The notes: a model not told the origin generated them from the sequence alone. Positions 1 through 12,622 are shown, counted from the first letter of the stretch. The stretch is 64,000 bases of DNA from Chenopodium formosanum (GCA_024500155.1 CM044869.1:53461898-53525897), one strand, 5' to 3'. Numbers and translations: made by a program.

Positions 1-985
1 ACCCACAATATCAACAAATACAAATAAGTGGTTCGTACATATAATGAGACAGTTTATTCCCTACAATAGCAACGGAGTAAAAGCTATTAAATTTTGTACT
101 CTTAGGTTCTTAGCACCAACATCATTATACGTGTGTGGTTCTTAAGCGGACTAAGTGGAATCTTACTAAAAATACACACAACTATTTACAAATACCAATC
201 ATTCTTGGCGTATAGCACCTATTTGTTTCAAAACAAATAGGATGGCTAAGTTGCAAATATTAATAAGAGAATAAAATACTCTGTATCATCAATAGATAAA
301 TGATACCATTAAATATTGTAGTTGTATAAATATTTTTTTTAATGGTACAAATAAGTATGTAAAGTATTTAAATTGTACATCAAATATTATACCAATGTAA
401 GATATAATAGTACTTCTAAGACAATTCATAATATAATAATATGGGAAAATTCAAATTGATCTCTGAGATAAATCTGCAAATATATCTCCTCTCACAATAT
501 GATGTTTTTTTTCTTTGACTTCCTCCGTTTTTTTTTATTTGCATTACTTGGTAATGCAAAAAGTTTTAGGAGAGTAATATAAAATTGTGAGTGGTTGAAT
601 AAATTATTATAGGAAAAGTAAGATGAGGACCAATAAAGAGAACATATGTGAAAGATGAAAGATATTTTTATTATTTAGGTGGAGACCATGGAAGAGAAAG
701 AAATGATAAAATAATTTGAGTAGAGTTTAAAGTAAGAGAGGGAAATGATAAAATATACTCCGTAGTATAAAGTTACCAAATATAGAAGTGTTAAAAAAAA
801 AAAAAAAAAAAGCTCATTAAAGGGAAGTGATGAAATATAAAAAAATAAAAAAAAAAAACAGATGGTGTATTTTTTAAATAATAAAAGTGAAATAATAAAG
901 TGATACAGAAATCAATGCATAAAGTTGTAAAAGGAGATAAAATCGAATGTTAATCTCAGAAACCTGGGCTCCCTCTAATTATATA
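1..985. other. AT-rich non-coding stretch
   Basis: I see no gene here. The sequence is strongly AT-rich, with A-runs near 790-860 and a degenerate Stowaway-like terminus (CTTCCTCCG at about 520, TACTCCGTAG at about 756), which suggests an old MITE between them. Short reading frames have no recognisable protein character. Confidence 0.6.
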
Positions 986-1249
986 CTTCCTTCGTTCTTT
1001 TATTATTGCACCACTTGTCTTTTTAGGAAGTTTCATAAATATTGCACCATTTCCTTTTTAAGAAAAAAATTATTTGTGTTCACATTACAAATACCCAACA
1101 TACCCTTGCTTTTTCACACTTGCTTTTTAGTTTATCAATATGTCACATGGGCAATTTTGTATTTTTACCTTTCTCTCTCTTACTTTTTTCCACTATCAAA
1201 ATATTTGTACTCAACCTCTATGGTGCAATAATAAAAAAACGAAAAAAAG
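986..1249. mobile_element. Stowaway-like MITE, degenerate
   Basis: The left end reads CTTCCTTCGTTCTTTTATTA and then TTGCACC after a TA. The right end has the inverted counterpart GGTGCAATAATAAAAAAACG followed by an A-run and TA. Terminal inversion, a length of about 264 bp and the TA target fit a Tc1/mariner-derived Stowaway MITE. Two short reading frames inside it are not genes. Confidence 0.6.
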
Positions 1250-1374
1250 TAATATACATGCATAATAGTATAAAAAAAATACAACTGTAACTATTAAAAG
1301 TATATTATGGATGTCAAATGACTCCATACAAATACATGCATTATTACGAGGAATTAAATATTTCTATATGTGGT

Positions 1375-1665
1375 ATATCTCGTTATTTATTGATCAAAGT
1401 ATAGTAAAATATGTAAGGTCGACTATAATTCATTCAGGTTTTTCTTAGGAGCTTACGCCACTATTAGGTAAGGTAGATTTCTCTACTCTTACTTCTCTAT
1501 CATTCTATTTATAGTATATTTATTTATATTTTTTTCATACTGTTGTTGATCAAAATATAGTAAAACATGTACGGTTGTCCATAATTCATTTAGAATTTTT
1601 CAAGAGTTTTCGCCTCTATTAGTTACGGTAGTCTTCTCTACTATCACTTCTCTATTTTGTTGCTT
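1375..1665. repeat. two tandem copies of a ~165-bp repeat upstream of GST locus 1
   Basis: Two imperfect copies begin with TTGATCAAAGTATAGTAAAA (about 1390) and TTGATCAAAATATAGTAAAA (about 1548). Each continues through a TAATTCATT...TTTTC...CTATTAG...TTCTCTACT block. The same dimer recurs at about 19685-19935 upstream of GST locus 3, so it duplicated together with the GST genes. Here it directly abuts the locus 1 leader. Confidence 0.75.
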
Positions 1666-1747
1666 ACAATTTCTTAAAGTACGTACACAGTTTTTATTGA
1701 TAAATTGATGAACTTCTATCTTTGATCGAAGCTAGAAAAAGAAAGGG

Positions 1748-3896
1748 ATGGAAGATGAAAAGAAGGTGGTATTCCATGGTTTTTATGCAAGCCCTTACGC
1801 TAGATGGGTGAAGATTGCCCTTAAAATCAAGGGCATAACCTATGAATATGTTGAAGAGAACTTGAAAAAGAAGAGCCAAATGCTACTTAAGTACAATCCT
1901 ATACACAAGAAAGTTCCCGTACTTGTTCATAAAGGAAACCCTATTTCGGAATCATTGGTGATCCTACAATACATTGATGAAACATGGAAGAATTCTCCTC
2001 GTCTCTTGCCATCATCCGATCCTTATTCAAGGTCTATGGTGCGGTTCTGGGGAGATTTTATGCTGAATCAGGCACGTACTTTATAATTTCATATTATTTG
2101 ATATATGGCGTAAACTTAACATGTGTTTTTGTTCTATGTATTTTCATTACCACTCAATAGCAATTTTATCTTTTTTGTTCGTTGTGATCAATATGCACAT
2201 GAATATACATTCTAAAGGTTATGTGCATTTGGTCTATGAAACCTTACAATCTTTTATTAGTAAATTAAATTTAACTATCAGGAAAAAAAAAAAAAAAATG
2301 CAACTAACCACCATATTTTTGGATGATTGGTATTCCACTATTCCGTATTAATAATGATGGTACAGTGCTGGTACAAACATGTAGTCAGCCTCAAGGCAAT
2401 AATCAGTAATCAAAAGGAAATTTTGTAAAAAGTAAAAAAATAAAAATCACTTTTAAATCCTGGTTTTTTTTAAATCACCTTTTAAAAAAATAGTGTAAAA
2501 AATCACTCAAGTTAAAACTTATGTTGTAATACATCGGGTGTGTTCGGAGCTAGTGTTTGAGTAACTAATAGTGGTTTGACCAAGTCAAACCATTACTTAA
2601 CAAAAAATGTAAGCCCCTATTCTTATCAAATTATTTTCAGTTCAATTCAGTTCAGCTTTAATAAGTCCAGTTCAGTTCAGTTTAGGTCCTAATTTCCTTC
2701 TCTCATAAAATATTTATTTTATTTCAGTTCAGTTCAGCTCATTTCAGTCAATGAGAACAGGCCCTAAGTGTTCGACAAAGTAGTGGTTAAGGTAGCTTTT
2801 AATAGTGAAGGTAGCTTTTATGAAAAGTTAGAAATATTAGCTTTTGAAATTAGAGGTATCTGTTGAAAATTCGATCTATAGTATTAAATATAAAATATTG
2901 ATTTTTATATGTAACAGCTAGTCAACTGCTACTTTACCGAACACTCAAATCTAAATTATCTATCTTCACAACTAACAACTTGTTGACAGCTAAAAGCTAC
3001 CGACACAGCTAACAACTATCTTCACAGCTGACAGCTACCTTCACAGCTATATTTTGCCGAACACGTCCATCACATGCCGCAAGAAATGAGTTTTCAATAT
3101 TAACGATTTGATGGCCATTTGTTCTGTTATTGGTGGCAAATTACGACAAAAATTTTAAATTGCATGGTCATTTACAACATTTTATTTAAAAGGTGATAAC
3201 AAAAATAAGGATTTAAAAGGTGTTTTTTCACAAAATTTCCTAGTCAAAACAATAATTGTAATTGATTAGCAGTAACTCCTAAGCTAGTAGGTAATAAGAT
3301 GAATCAATTTCTTGTTATTGATACTAATTTAGGTTATTAAAAAAGTTGACACATTTTTACTTTTTATTTGTACTACTCATATATTAGCTTTGACCATATA
3401 TATTTGAGGTTACCATGTAAGATAAGGCACTTGAAGTTATTTTTGTGTGATGAATTGGATGTGCGTGCTAGCTATTTGATGAGCTAATTATATATACCTA
3501 ACTATTACATGCGTGTAAAACGTACAACAGCTTGACATGTCTTTGAAGAAGGTTATAGCAAGTAATCAAGGGATTGAAGAAGAAAAGAGCATAAGTGAAG
3601 TCCAAATGAAGTTAAATATTCTAGAAGAAAACATGAAGGTTATATTTCCATGTGATGCACCTTTTTGTAATGAAGAAATGGGGATGCTAGACATATTATT
3701 ATGCGCTTTCCCAAGCATTATCAAAGCCATGGAAGATGCCTTCAATTTGAAGATAATGGAACCAGAAAATTATCCATTGATTACCTCAAGAATGGCATCA
3801 CTTTTGGGCCTCAATGTGGTAAAAGACACTGCCCCACCTCATGAAAGGTTGGTCATATTTTTCCGAGCTTATAGGAACTTATGTTCCAATTTCTAA
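1748..3896 (+). CDS. tau-class glutathione S-transferase, locus 1 (two exons, GC-AG intron)
   Basis: Exons are 1748-2071 and 3531-3896 (229 aa), close to the usual GSTU length. Exon 1 encodes the thioredoxin-fold domain: the catalytic-serine region (FYASPYARW, Ser15), KVPVLVHKG, and the glutathione-contacting ESLVILQYIDE. Exon 2 encodes a helical C-terminal domain (LNILEENMKVIF, MGMLDILLC, APPHERLV) that diverges from typical GSTUs. The family conjugates glutathione to electrophiles in the cytosol. The donor at 2072 is GC (CAG|GCACGT). The nearby GT four bases downstream would bring a stop codon into frame after splicing to 3531, while the GC donor keeps phase 0 as in the GT-donor paralogue at 25089. 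The intron carries nested MITEs. The start ATG is supported by conservation with loci 2 and 3. Catalytic activity is inferred from the family only. Confidence 0.85.
2536..3073. mobile_element. outer foldback MITE in the GST locus 1 intron
   Basis: The left end GGGTGTGTTCGG and the right end CCGAACACGTCC are inverted. The right half has repeated CAGCTAACAACT/CACAGCTGACAGCTACC blocks, and the left half has matching GTAGCTTTTA blocks. The element is interrupted by a younger Tourist-like MITE at 2613-2764. Superfamily is uncertain (PIF/Harbinger- or hAT-like). Confidence 0.5.
2613..2764. mobile_element. Tourist-like MITE nested in the GST locus 1 intron
   Basis: A TAA triplet flanks both sides (2610-2612 and 2765-2767). 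The ends are GCCCCTATTCTTAT and, inverted, GGGCCTGTTCTCATTG, the usual GGCC-type Tourist/PIF-Harbinger terminus. The interior is made of CAGTTCAGTTCAG repeats. Confidence 0.65.
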
Positions 3897-3905
3897 GTTC
3901 AATTC

Positions 3906-4018
3906 GTTTTTTTTGGTATTTGGAAAGTCATAGGGGCGAGTGGTGAGAATCGATCCCATAAACTCTTGAAAACAGGATGGGTTTAGAGCTCTAATCACTT
4001 GTTCCCTCACTCTCACTG
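3906..4018 (-). mobile_element. short tRNA-derived SINE-like insertion in the GST locus 1 3' UTR
   Basis: Read on the minus strand it has a box A-like GTGATTAGAGCTC, a box B-like GGGATCGATTCTC, and a poly-A tail (T-run at 3907-3914). CAATTC flanks both sides (3900-3905 and 4019-4024). The same position downstream of GST locus 2 (about 18110-18140) is empty, so it probably inserted after the genes duplicated. It begins about 10 bp after the stop codon. Confidence 0.55.
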
Positions 4019-4024
4019 CAATTC

Positions 4025-4519
4025 CTCATTGCATGGTGTATTGTGTATTTGTGACTTGTGAGTAATAATAACAGACAATTATGTCCTTAAGTAATGTCGT
4101 CACGGTTAGTTAATCAATAATAAGGCTTGTACAATAAGTGAGTTTCACAATAACTCATTGTGATTATTATTGTACATTTGTACTATAAATTGATTGGTCT
4201 CATAATTCATTGCGAGAGGTATGTATGACTTTTTTGAATTTCAAATATAATTTAATTAGCTACTTAACAAACCAAATTCATGGTAATTTTTTCTTAATTT
4301 CTACTACCAAAATTTAGGTTAATTAACTAATTAAATATTTGGATATGACTTGTTGTTTTATCAATATAAATTAAGTATCTTTATATTGATAAATTAACTA
4401 ATTAGCCTGATATATGAAGTTAAAATCTTGGATTCGCAATTACTTAAGAGTATACAAGATATTTAGCATCTTGCTTGTATCTTTTGTGTATGTTGTTTTC
4501 TACTTGAACAGAAATTGAG
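4025..4519. other. AT-rich non-coding stretch
   Basis: The stretch holds no gene. There is a small palindromic patch around 4138-4185 (CACAATAACTCATTGTG) and otherwise AT-rich spacer. Confidence 0.5.
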
Positions 4520-5857
4520 TGTTAGTTTAGATGAACTACTACGAGAGGGGGGGGTGAATAGTAGTAGGTTCCAATCGCGGAACTTAAGCAGAAATAAACA
4601 ATAAAAACATAAAGAAAACTTAAGCACACAGCAAGTTTACGAGGAAACCATCCAGTGCCTAACTGGAAGTAAAACCTCGGCCCTATTGGGACTTATAAAC
4701 AAATTCCACTATAATAGGCAACTCTCCTAGTACAACCTATTACACAGACCTTTGCTTCGCAAGTTCCTCTTAAGACACTTGCTGATTGACAGGAACCTAT
4801 CCTATCAGACCTAAGACAAACTCAGGCACCTTTTTCGACCCAAGACACACTCAGGTTCCTTTCTCGACCTAAGACACACTCAGGTTCCTTTTTCCCACTT
4901 GCAACCCAAGACAGACTCGGGGTGACTAACTACCACTCGAATTTTAGAGAATTCAAACTCATACACTTTGTGTGAATTTAAGAGAATCCACAATCTCACC
5001 CCAAAACCAATTACAACTCAAAGACACACTCTAACACATAAATGGAAAGCTACACATGAAACCCGAAATCAAAATGATAAAGCTTAAACCTTTGGCAAAC
5101 TTACTCTTAAGCACTAAGTGGTTTTCACGCTTAAAACTCTCACTTTGCTACGCTGAAATACTTCTATATTTATAGGAGTTCCTCAGCTTCTCAAACTAGG
5201 GTTTTCGCAAACAAGATAGATCAAACATAAATCTGATCTTATCTTCTTTAAAACCGAATCCAAATAGATTTAAATTCGTTTTTATAAAAACCAAATTTTA
5301 TCAAATTCGTTTTTGTTAAAAGATAAGATTTTATAAAAAAGATAAAACCAAGTTAAACCAGATTTTATAAGATAAAATCCATTAAGTACTTTTTTATAAA
5401 ATTCATAATTATCTTTTACGAATTAGTTAGTTTGCCAAGCTTTATCTGATTTCTAATAAGTTCCAGGCATATCAATCATTTATATGTTTACATCATCCTA
5501 CGAAAACAAACTTATCTTTTACACAACTATAAGTTATGAAGTCCATCTTCTTCGGTTGATATCTTGATCTTTGTGTTGATCCTTGATTGTTGAGGCTTGC
5601 CCCAGCATTACACCAGAACCAGGTCGTTACAACCCGTTTGAAGTTCCTATAGAGAAACTTCGGGAAGTTCCATTGCTGGAACTCATCTTCTGTTCTTTAC
5701 TTGTCCTCATGGATCTTCTAAAGTTCCTTTGTTCCAGTTCCTACTTCAGCCCTCTACGCTTACTGAACCTGCCAATATCACAACACTAGAAAATCCTTAT
5801 TAAAAGGAAGTTTGCTCAATTCTTAGTATTATCATCAAAACCTCATAAGGGTCAACA
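4520..5857 (-). mobile_element. putative solo LTR (~1.34 kb), minus orientation
   Basis: It starts TGTTAG and ends GTCAACA. The flanking pentamers TTGAG (4515-4519) and TTAAG (5858-5862) differ at one base. On the minus strand a TATAAATA box lies at about 5170, mid-element, as expected for U3/R. No internal retrotransposon domain or second LTR is present. A short direct repeat containing AAGACACACTCAGGTTCCTT (about 30-40 bp per unit, three or so copies) lies at 4800-4930. The 68-aa reading frame at 5583 is inside it and is not a gene. Confidence 0.6.
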
Positions 5858-5862
5858 TTAAG

Positions 5863-8260
5863 TCATTTAAATTCTCTTTTTAGGCGGATACTGGTCATAA
5901 CCATGTCACGACATTTCTTCCTAAACAAAATTGAAACAGTTTAAAATTGGTTCTAATATTTTAAAAAAATAATAATAAATAATAAATAAATAAACAAATT
6001 GTTCTCTTGCATTTAATTAAGGCAATACGTACTATACAGTTGAAGCTTAGCATTATTTACCTTCGCCTGGGGGATAATAGCTATCTTCAACTTCGATTTG
6101 CATTCTTGAATGTAAACCCATTGTTTCAGATTTTTTGTCAAATATAGACCGCTTTTGAATATAACTAATCTTTAAAACTTTTTTCTTGAAACAAAAAACC
6201 TACAAACTCAAAAGATTTGAGTATCAATATATCCACTAACAATATTTTCCTAAAACTTTCCTATAAAGACCCTTTTTTTTATATATATTTCCTTCAATTT
6301 CTACATACAAAAAGTCAATTATGCCCCTAGTACCCTAATTACATTATCAAACCATGATTTCCCTAATCACCGAATTCATTAACCCAAATCACCCAAATTT
6401 AATTTGTAACAAACCTTAATTCCTAAAAAAATACAAAAAAATAAACATGACATTATTCTAACCCAAATTGATAAACCCTAATTCAACCCCTTAATCAGCC
6501 AAATTAAAGAACAATAATTAATTTTGCTAGTTGATAAATCTTCCCTTAATCTATAAATTTGAATTCCCCAAACTACTATAGACTGATTTATCAATTGTAA
6601 CACTAAGCCCCTGTGTGGCTATATTGATTTATTAAGAGCCCGAATTAGGTGTTTAGGGCTTTTTATAAACCCTAAACCCCAAATTCCCCAAATTTGATGA
6701 ACCCGAAATCCTCAAATATTATTTTTCCAGATTAATTAACTTTTGAGATTTACAATTGTAAATAAATATTGCCTTTTTAGATTAATGTTTTAATTGTTTT
6801 CTTTGAATGACCTAGCATAACAATTAGCAATTGTGAAACCAGGAAAAAAGTGAGGCCTACAAATTTAAAATTTTGAACGGAAATCGCAACGAGTAATGCT
6901 ACCTAGACTTTTAAAATTTTAAATGAAGAAGTCTTTTGAAAAAGAAAAATAAAGGTTGTTACTTTCAAAAATGATTTTTAGTAGGTGATTTATGACAAAA
7001 TAATCATTAATGCAATATTATTCTGTTTTGGCCGTTTTTAAATACTTGTTACACTTCCTTATTTGGAAATTTTTTACAATATTAAATTAATTTATCTCAT
7101 CTAGTGAACCCACTATGATCATATTCCATTATTTTCATATTTTATCTCCTCTAATTCTCTCCACTACTTTTGCTTTTTATTTTATTTTTTTTATTCTTCC
7201 ACCTACCCAACTATCATCATATTTTATTATTTTATCTAATTTCTTCTAAAATTCCGTGTATGAAAAATGGAACAAGTATTTAAAAACAAAGGGTATATAT
7301 CTCTTACACAATATCTGACACGTTCTTCGTTACACAAACTTTAAGGAAAATGTGGTGGATTAATTTATTGAATTGTTTATACTCGTACTTTATTTAGGTA
7401 AAGTTGGTATGATAATGTTTTAATTTATTGATTCAAATTAATAAAGTGGAGTGTAGTGGGAGTGGATGCAAATTTTATTGAAATGAGTAAATTAGTAGGC
7501 CATAGTGGGTCATTCAAATTGATTATAATAGATGGTCTAATTTCATTTTAATAATGTGTCGTATACTATTAAAAAAGAAAAAAAAAAAAAAAAAAAGTCA
7601 AAAATAAGAGGTGTGTCAAATAAATAGTTGTCGGGTGAGGGGATTAGCACCCAACATTTAAATTTCTCAACCATGTAATACACTTTCTAGAATAGTAGAA
7701 AAAACCAACTTTTCTAACACGGATTTCATATATGATGAAATCGTTAAAATACATACGAGTAACCAATATTACGTAAGAATTTGTAGGTTCAGTAAAGTAT
7801 ATGCCCAATGTATTGTGTCAATCAAGTAGTATTCGCTCTAGTGATATACGATTGTAACTCACAACTATATAACTATAAGGTTATAAGATCAATCTCCATT
7901 AGAGGTAACTTGAGTATGAGTTTTTGGTCCAGTTTATATGTTTTTTGCAAGAGGTACCTTCAATTCTCTTCCAAAGATATACAAATAAGGTATATTTGTA
8001 ATAATGAATTAACTCAAATAGCATAATCCTAACAAGAACAAGAAAAAAAAAATAAATAATTTGTGTGCACTGGTTAAATAATTTTAAAATTAAAATCGAC
8101 TTGTCTTCATTTTTTAAAAGTGATGTATTGCATAATTATCCTTAACTAAAAAGATTTTTTTTAAGAAAAAAAAAAAGAAATTTCTTAATTAATGTGAAAC
8201 TACCATTCAATATTTGATCACCCATCTTGTTTAGCAACTTGTTCTTAACTATCTAATTTA
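5863..8260. other. AT-rich non-coding stretch with one MITE-like foldback
   Basis: I found no gene in this 2.4 kb. It is very AT-rich, with an A-run at about 7577-7597. The only structured item is the foldback at about 7029-7290. Confidence 0.5.
7029..7290. mobile_element. MITE-like foldback
   Basis: The left arm contains GTTTTTAAATACTTGTTACA and the right arm its inverted counterpart GGAACAAGTATTTAAAAACA. The interior is rich in CTCC/TTATTTTATC tracts, as often seen in plant MITEs. Ends and family are not certain. Confidence 0.5.
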
Positions 8261-8264
8261 AGCT

Positions 8265-9930
8265 ACCTATCTCTATTGCTAATGATATTGGCTCCATCAT
8301 TGCTAGATTCTTCTAAGCCTCGAAAGGGGAGAAAGGTATGCACTGGGTCAAGAGAATGGGTGGGTTGGGGATTAGATCAGCAGGTACTTTAAACGATGCA
8401 ATGTTGTTTAGGTAGGTTCAAAGGATGCATTGCAACCCTCAACTTCCGGCTTCTAAAGTGCTATATAAGAATGATTCGAGTCCCTTGTATATTGGGAAAA
8501 AGGTTCCTACGGTGAGGATAAATCTTTCATGGGGAAATAGGGGTTTGCATAGGGTAACTAAAACCTTCTTAGAGTGTGTTTGCTTGGAAAGTTGATTTCG
8601 GGGAAATGATCAAGTTAGCAAATATGAAATGGGTAAATGGTGTGGTGCTTGTTCTTGCTTCTAAACAACCTTTAAGAGGAGTAGGGACGATTTTGGTTAG
8701 TGATTCGATTTTAAGGTGGCCTAAGAGGTGGAATGTCCAAGGTGTGAGAGGTCGCTTTGAATGGGAAAGTGCGAGATAAGGGAGATCTTGAATTTAGAAT
8801 TATCAGAAGTGCAGGAGGAAGATATTTTGTATTGGAGGCATCACAAGTCAAGTAAATATACTATTAAGACAGGATATTCTTTCCTTCAAGGGATGAAAGC
8901 TTCAGGAATTGACAGTGGGCTGACACCATATTTTTTTTTAAAGTGTTATGGTGCCTCAACATCCCTCCAAAGTGGAGTCTTTTCATATGGATGAAAATTT
9001 TCATGAATGGGCTAGCAGTAAAGGAGAATTTGCACCATAGGAGCATAACGGTACGAGTGACTTGTGATCTTTGTGGGGGAGGAAGAAGAAAATACTCAGC
9101 ATCTTTTTCAAGACTGTATACTGGCTCAGTTTGCGTGGGAAAATAACGTCTTTGAACCTGACTTAGAATTTGTTGAATCCACTCCAATGCGACAATGGAT
9201 TCAAAGATATATCCTACTTTTTTTTATAGCGAGGATGATATTCATAGCGACATAATCACTATTTTTATAGTGAATTTGTGGTGTCTGTGGATCAATAGAA
9301 ATGAAAAGGTCTTCAGAGGAGACGATAACGATATGGCAGCTCTTCTCCGTCATATTGACAAGGCAAGGGAAGAACTTGAGATTTTTAAGATCAAGCCAGT
9401 TTCTCAACAGGACAGTGTTTTAGGCACTAAGCCCCCGAATTTCCTCTATGCATCTTCAGTGAGGGAGGACTTCTAGATCTAGACAAACGGGGTCAGCTCT
9501 CAGGGGATTACAATTCTTATTGATGGTTCTTGGTAGAAAATTACAGGCAATGTAGGGTTGGGTTGGGTGCTGATGGTGAGTCTCAAAAAGGTGGAGGACA
9601 CTACTGTAGACTGGTTTCGGCCATTCATGCGGAAACTCTAGCTTGTCTCATGGGCATCAGACGGGCTAGCACTAAAAGTTGGCAGAAGATTTTTCTGTTC
9701 TCGAATTATGCTAATCTGGTCAATATCCTCCAAAATTGCCAAGACTCGGACATTGGCATCTTGTGGACAATACAGGATATCGGAGGCAAGTAAGCTACAA
9801 ACTTGCTGGTTTGGAAGGTGAGCAGAGTACAAGTACACATAGCACACTTGGTTGCTAATGAGTGAAGAATTAATCTTTCTAGATTTGCTACTTAGTTTCT
9901 TTGTTTCTTTTGCTGTTGTTGAAAAAAAAA
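8265..9930 (+). mobile_element. LINE (L1-type non-LTR retrotransposon) 3' remnant
   Basis: Broken frames encode the C-terminal part of a plant LINE ORF2. They run from KGMHWVKRMGGLGIRSAGTL through ILYWRHHKSSKYTIKTGYSF, the zf-RVT region (about 8930-9160, CxxC...HLFxDC-like), WCLWINRNEKVFRG, and an RNase H-like piece (about 9520-9860). It ends in an A-run at about 9920-9929, consistent with a 3' poly-A tail. Many frameshifts and stops mean it is dead. The several short open frames in this interval are pieces of this one element. Confidence 0.8.
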
Positions 9931-10210
9931 AGTCATTGGGGAGAAAAATACTCTTCACATACTCAAAACAAACAAATTTTCAATTTGAATTAAGGATAAT
10001 TTATCATTTAAATATAACCCTAACTCTTATTCTCTTGACAACATACCTACATGCTAATGTTCATTTTTCAAATTAGTTTTAACATTCTCTTTTTCGGATC
10101 CAATATGGGTTCAACTCTGAACTACTGAATCCATATTGAATCTTTCACTTAATGTATGTAGTTCTATTCTTAAAATTAAAAACAAAACCATGTACTAATT
10201 AAAGAGAAAG
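9931..10210. other. non-coding spacer
   Basis: Short AT-rich gap between the LINE tail and the following LTR. I see nothing of note in it. Confidence 0.5.
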
Positions 10211-12622
10211 TGTAACACCCCCAAATCTCCCTCTACGGAAATACTAATATAATACGTATAATTGTACCGTAGAGATAGATTTAGGCGTATTACCACCGCG
10301 TGATTACGCAAAGTTACTCAAACTTACTAAATACTTTGCAGCGGAAAACTTTAATACTCTTCTCTTATTAATAATAGACTTTAAATAGTAACCATTGTCA
10401 TGAGTACTTAAAATAAAACACAAGACCAACACTTCCTAAAATAGGTGAAACCATTCCTGGGACTCCATATGCTCAATTATGACTTCACCTGAAATTAGTC
10501 AACACTGCTTACCATTAATGTAAACAGGATGAACCAAAACAAAATAAGAAATACAAATTAGCAAAATATGCTAAGTACGATAAGTGTGAGATAATTAAAC
10601 TCAATTTATTCATAAACATGCTTTTGAAATCAATTCCATCCATTCCAATAATTAAATCAATAATTCCAATCCAAAATTCCAAAACCAATTTCAATAACCA
10701 ATATTAATATCCAATAAATCCAACTCCACTTATTTTAAAACCAATTCCAATTATTCAAAAACCAATTCCAATCATTCAAAAACCAATTATTCCTCTCCCA
10801 AGTGTGCACACCCCCCAAGCTAGTCTCCTTATATTATAAGGCTATTCTTGAGAAAAGACTCGGTCATACAAAGTCCAAAGTCTTATCAAATAAACCAAAT
10901 CCGCATAGTGGGATTACTAACATGCTTATAAAGTTTTAATAATAATAATTCAATAAATCCTCTTTCAATCCAATACTTCCAACTTTTAATAATAATTCCA
11001 AAACTCCTTTTTATTAAATTCAACATGCTTTCAAAATAAAACCCTTTTAAACATGAATAATAATTAATTCATTTAAAACATGATATAAATCAATACTCCA
11101 ATTTATTTAAACATGCTTTTATTTCATAAATTATAATTCAATTCAATTTAATTCAATCATCACAAGAAATCATTCAAACATGCTCATTCAAATCAATTTT
11201 TTTCAAGGTATCTAACTACCTAACGTACCTTAATCCTTGCTTAGCAAACACACACAAAAGGAACCTCAAGAATCTTGATCAAACACACCCTATAAATAAA
11301 TATAACCTTAATCAATATAAGGTTAACAAATAATCACAATAATTAAACTAAAAATCTCCCAACTATATGTTCATGAACCTTTTAAATTAATTTTCATAAA
11401 CATCATTAAAAATCTAATTTTATATAATTAAAACTACTCATAATAATTTTTATAAATCCCCCATATAATAATAATAATAATAATAATTGAATAAGAGAAG
11501 AGAAGAAGAAAAGATAAGGAACCAAGGAAAAGAGAAGAATTGGATTTGCGTTGGAAAGAATAGGCAGAACTTGCAGAGGCTGTAACTCCTTCGATATAAC
11601 ATCGAATTGGGTGATTCTTGAGCCTAACCTCAAGGATTTTTTGAGAGGAACAATCTTCTGTGAAACGTCAATACCCCAAAAACTGACCAGAAGTGCCCGA
11701 AAATTGGCTTTAAAAATAAACGGGATGATTTGTGTAAAAAGAGGAGAAGAAAAGAAGAGAATTGGTGTGAATAATGTGAGAGGTATGGAGGGGTATTTAT
11801 AGGCCAGCTCATGCAAGAATTATAACAAGAGAATGTGGGAAGAATTATGGCAAGTAGGGTTTAAGGGATTACTTGGAAAAGTGAGTAAAAGAATTAAGGA
11901 AAGTTTGGATATTAAGGTGATTGTATATAATTGAATATGGAATGTATGTATGTCATGAAAAATAATAAGGAAATTGGAATTACTTGGGGAATAATTAAGA
12001 AGAATGAATGGCAAGAAAATATGATGATTAGATATTAAAAAGATGGAGAAATAGAATTAAGGAAAATAAGAGATTTTGGGAGATAATTAAAAATACAATT
12101 TTACCAAATAAATTCCCCCAAAATAATTCAAAAGGGCCGAAAATATTGAGCTTACCATAGCTCAAATTTTCAGATTCCTCTAGATATATTTAGGAAGATT
12201 TTGCTAAGTTTTTAAGAAATAAAATAATTGTATAAATAATATAGAATAAATAATTAAATAATTAATTAATTAAATACCAATTATTCACCAATAAATAACC
12301 AAAAAAAAAACAAATTTTCCATACATGGAAAATCCGAAATCCCTAGATAATTATTGGGAATTTTCGGCCATCACAAATAATTAATAAAATATTATTTTGC
12401 TTTAATTAAAATATCCGAAATATGTAAATAATCTGGTTTTTAAAATAAGATAAATGGATAATAAATCTTATCCAAAATAATGATTAGTTTTCAAAATACT
12501 TTTGGCGCCAAAATTCAATTATTATTTTGGCTCCAAACAATTAATTTACTAAAATACCCTTTTTATAAAATAATTCCTAATTAATCAATTAGAAAATACG
12601 TATGAAAATACGGGGTATTACA
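10211..12622 (-). mobile_element. solo LTR (~2.4 kb), probably Ty3/gypsy, minus orientation
   Basis: The ends are TGTAACACCCC and GGGGTATTACA, i.e. TG...CA with a short inverted terminus typical of large gypsy LTRs. The flanks are GAAAG (10206-10210) and GAGAG (12623-12627), one mismatch. On the minus strand CTATAAATACCCC (about 11790-11802) resembles a promoter, placing U3 at the right. There is no coding domain and no second LTR. The reading frames at 11406-11816 and 11551-11802 lie inside the LTR and look spurious. Confidence 0.7.

Noticed and set aside
5583..5789. 68-aa open frame with a hydrophobic end
   Set aside because: It lies in the putative LTR at 4520-5857; no homology recognised.
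11406..11816. 136-aa minus-strand frame with hydrophobic stretches, and its plus-strand shadow
   Set aside because: Located in the 2.4-kb solo LTR near its promoter-like TATA; composition is AT-driven and no domain is visible.
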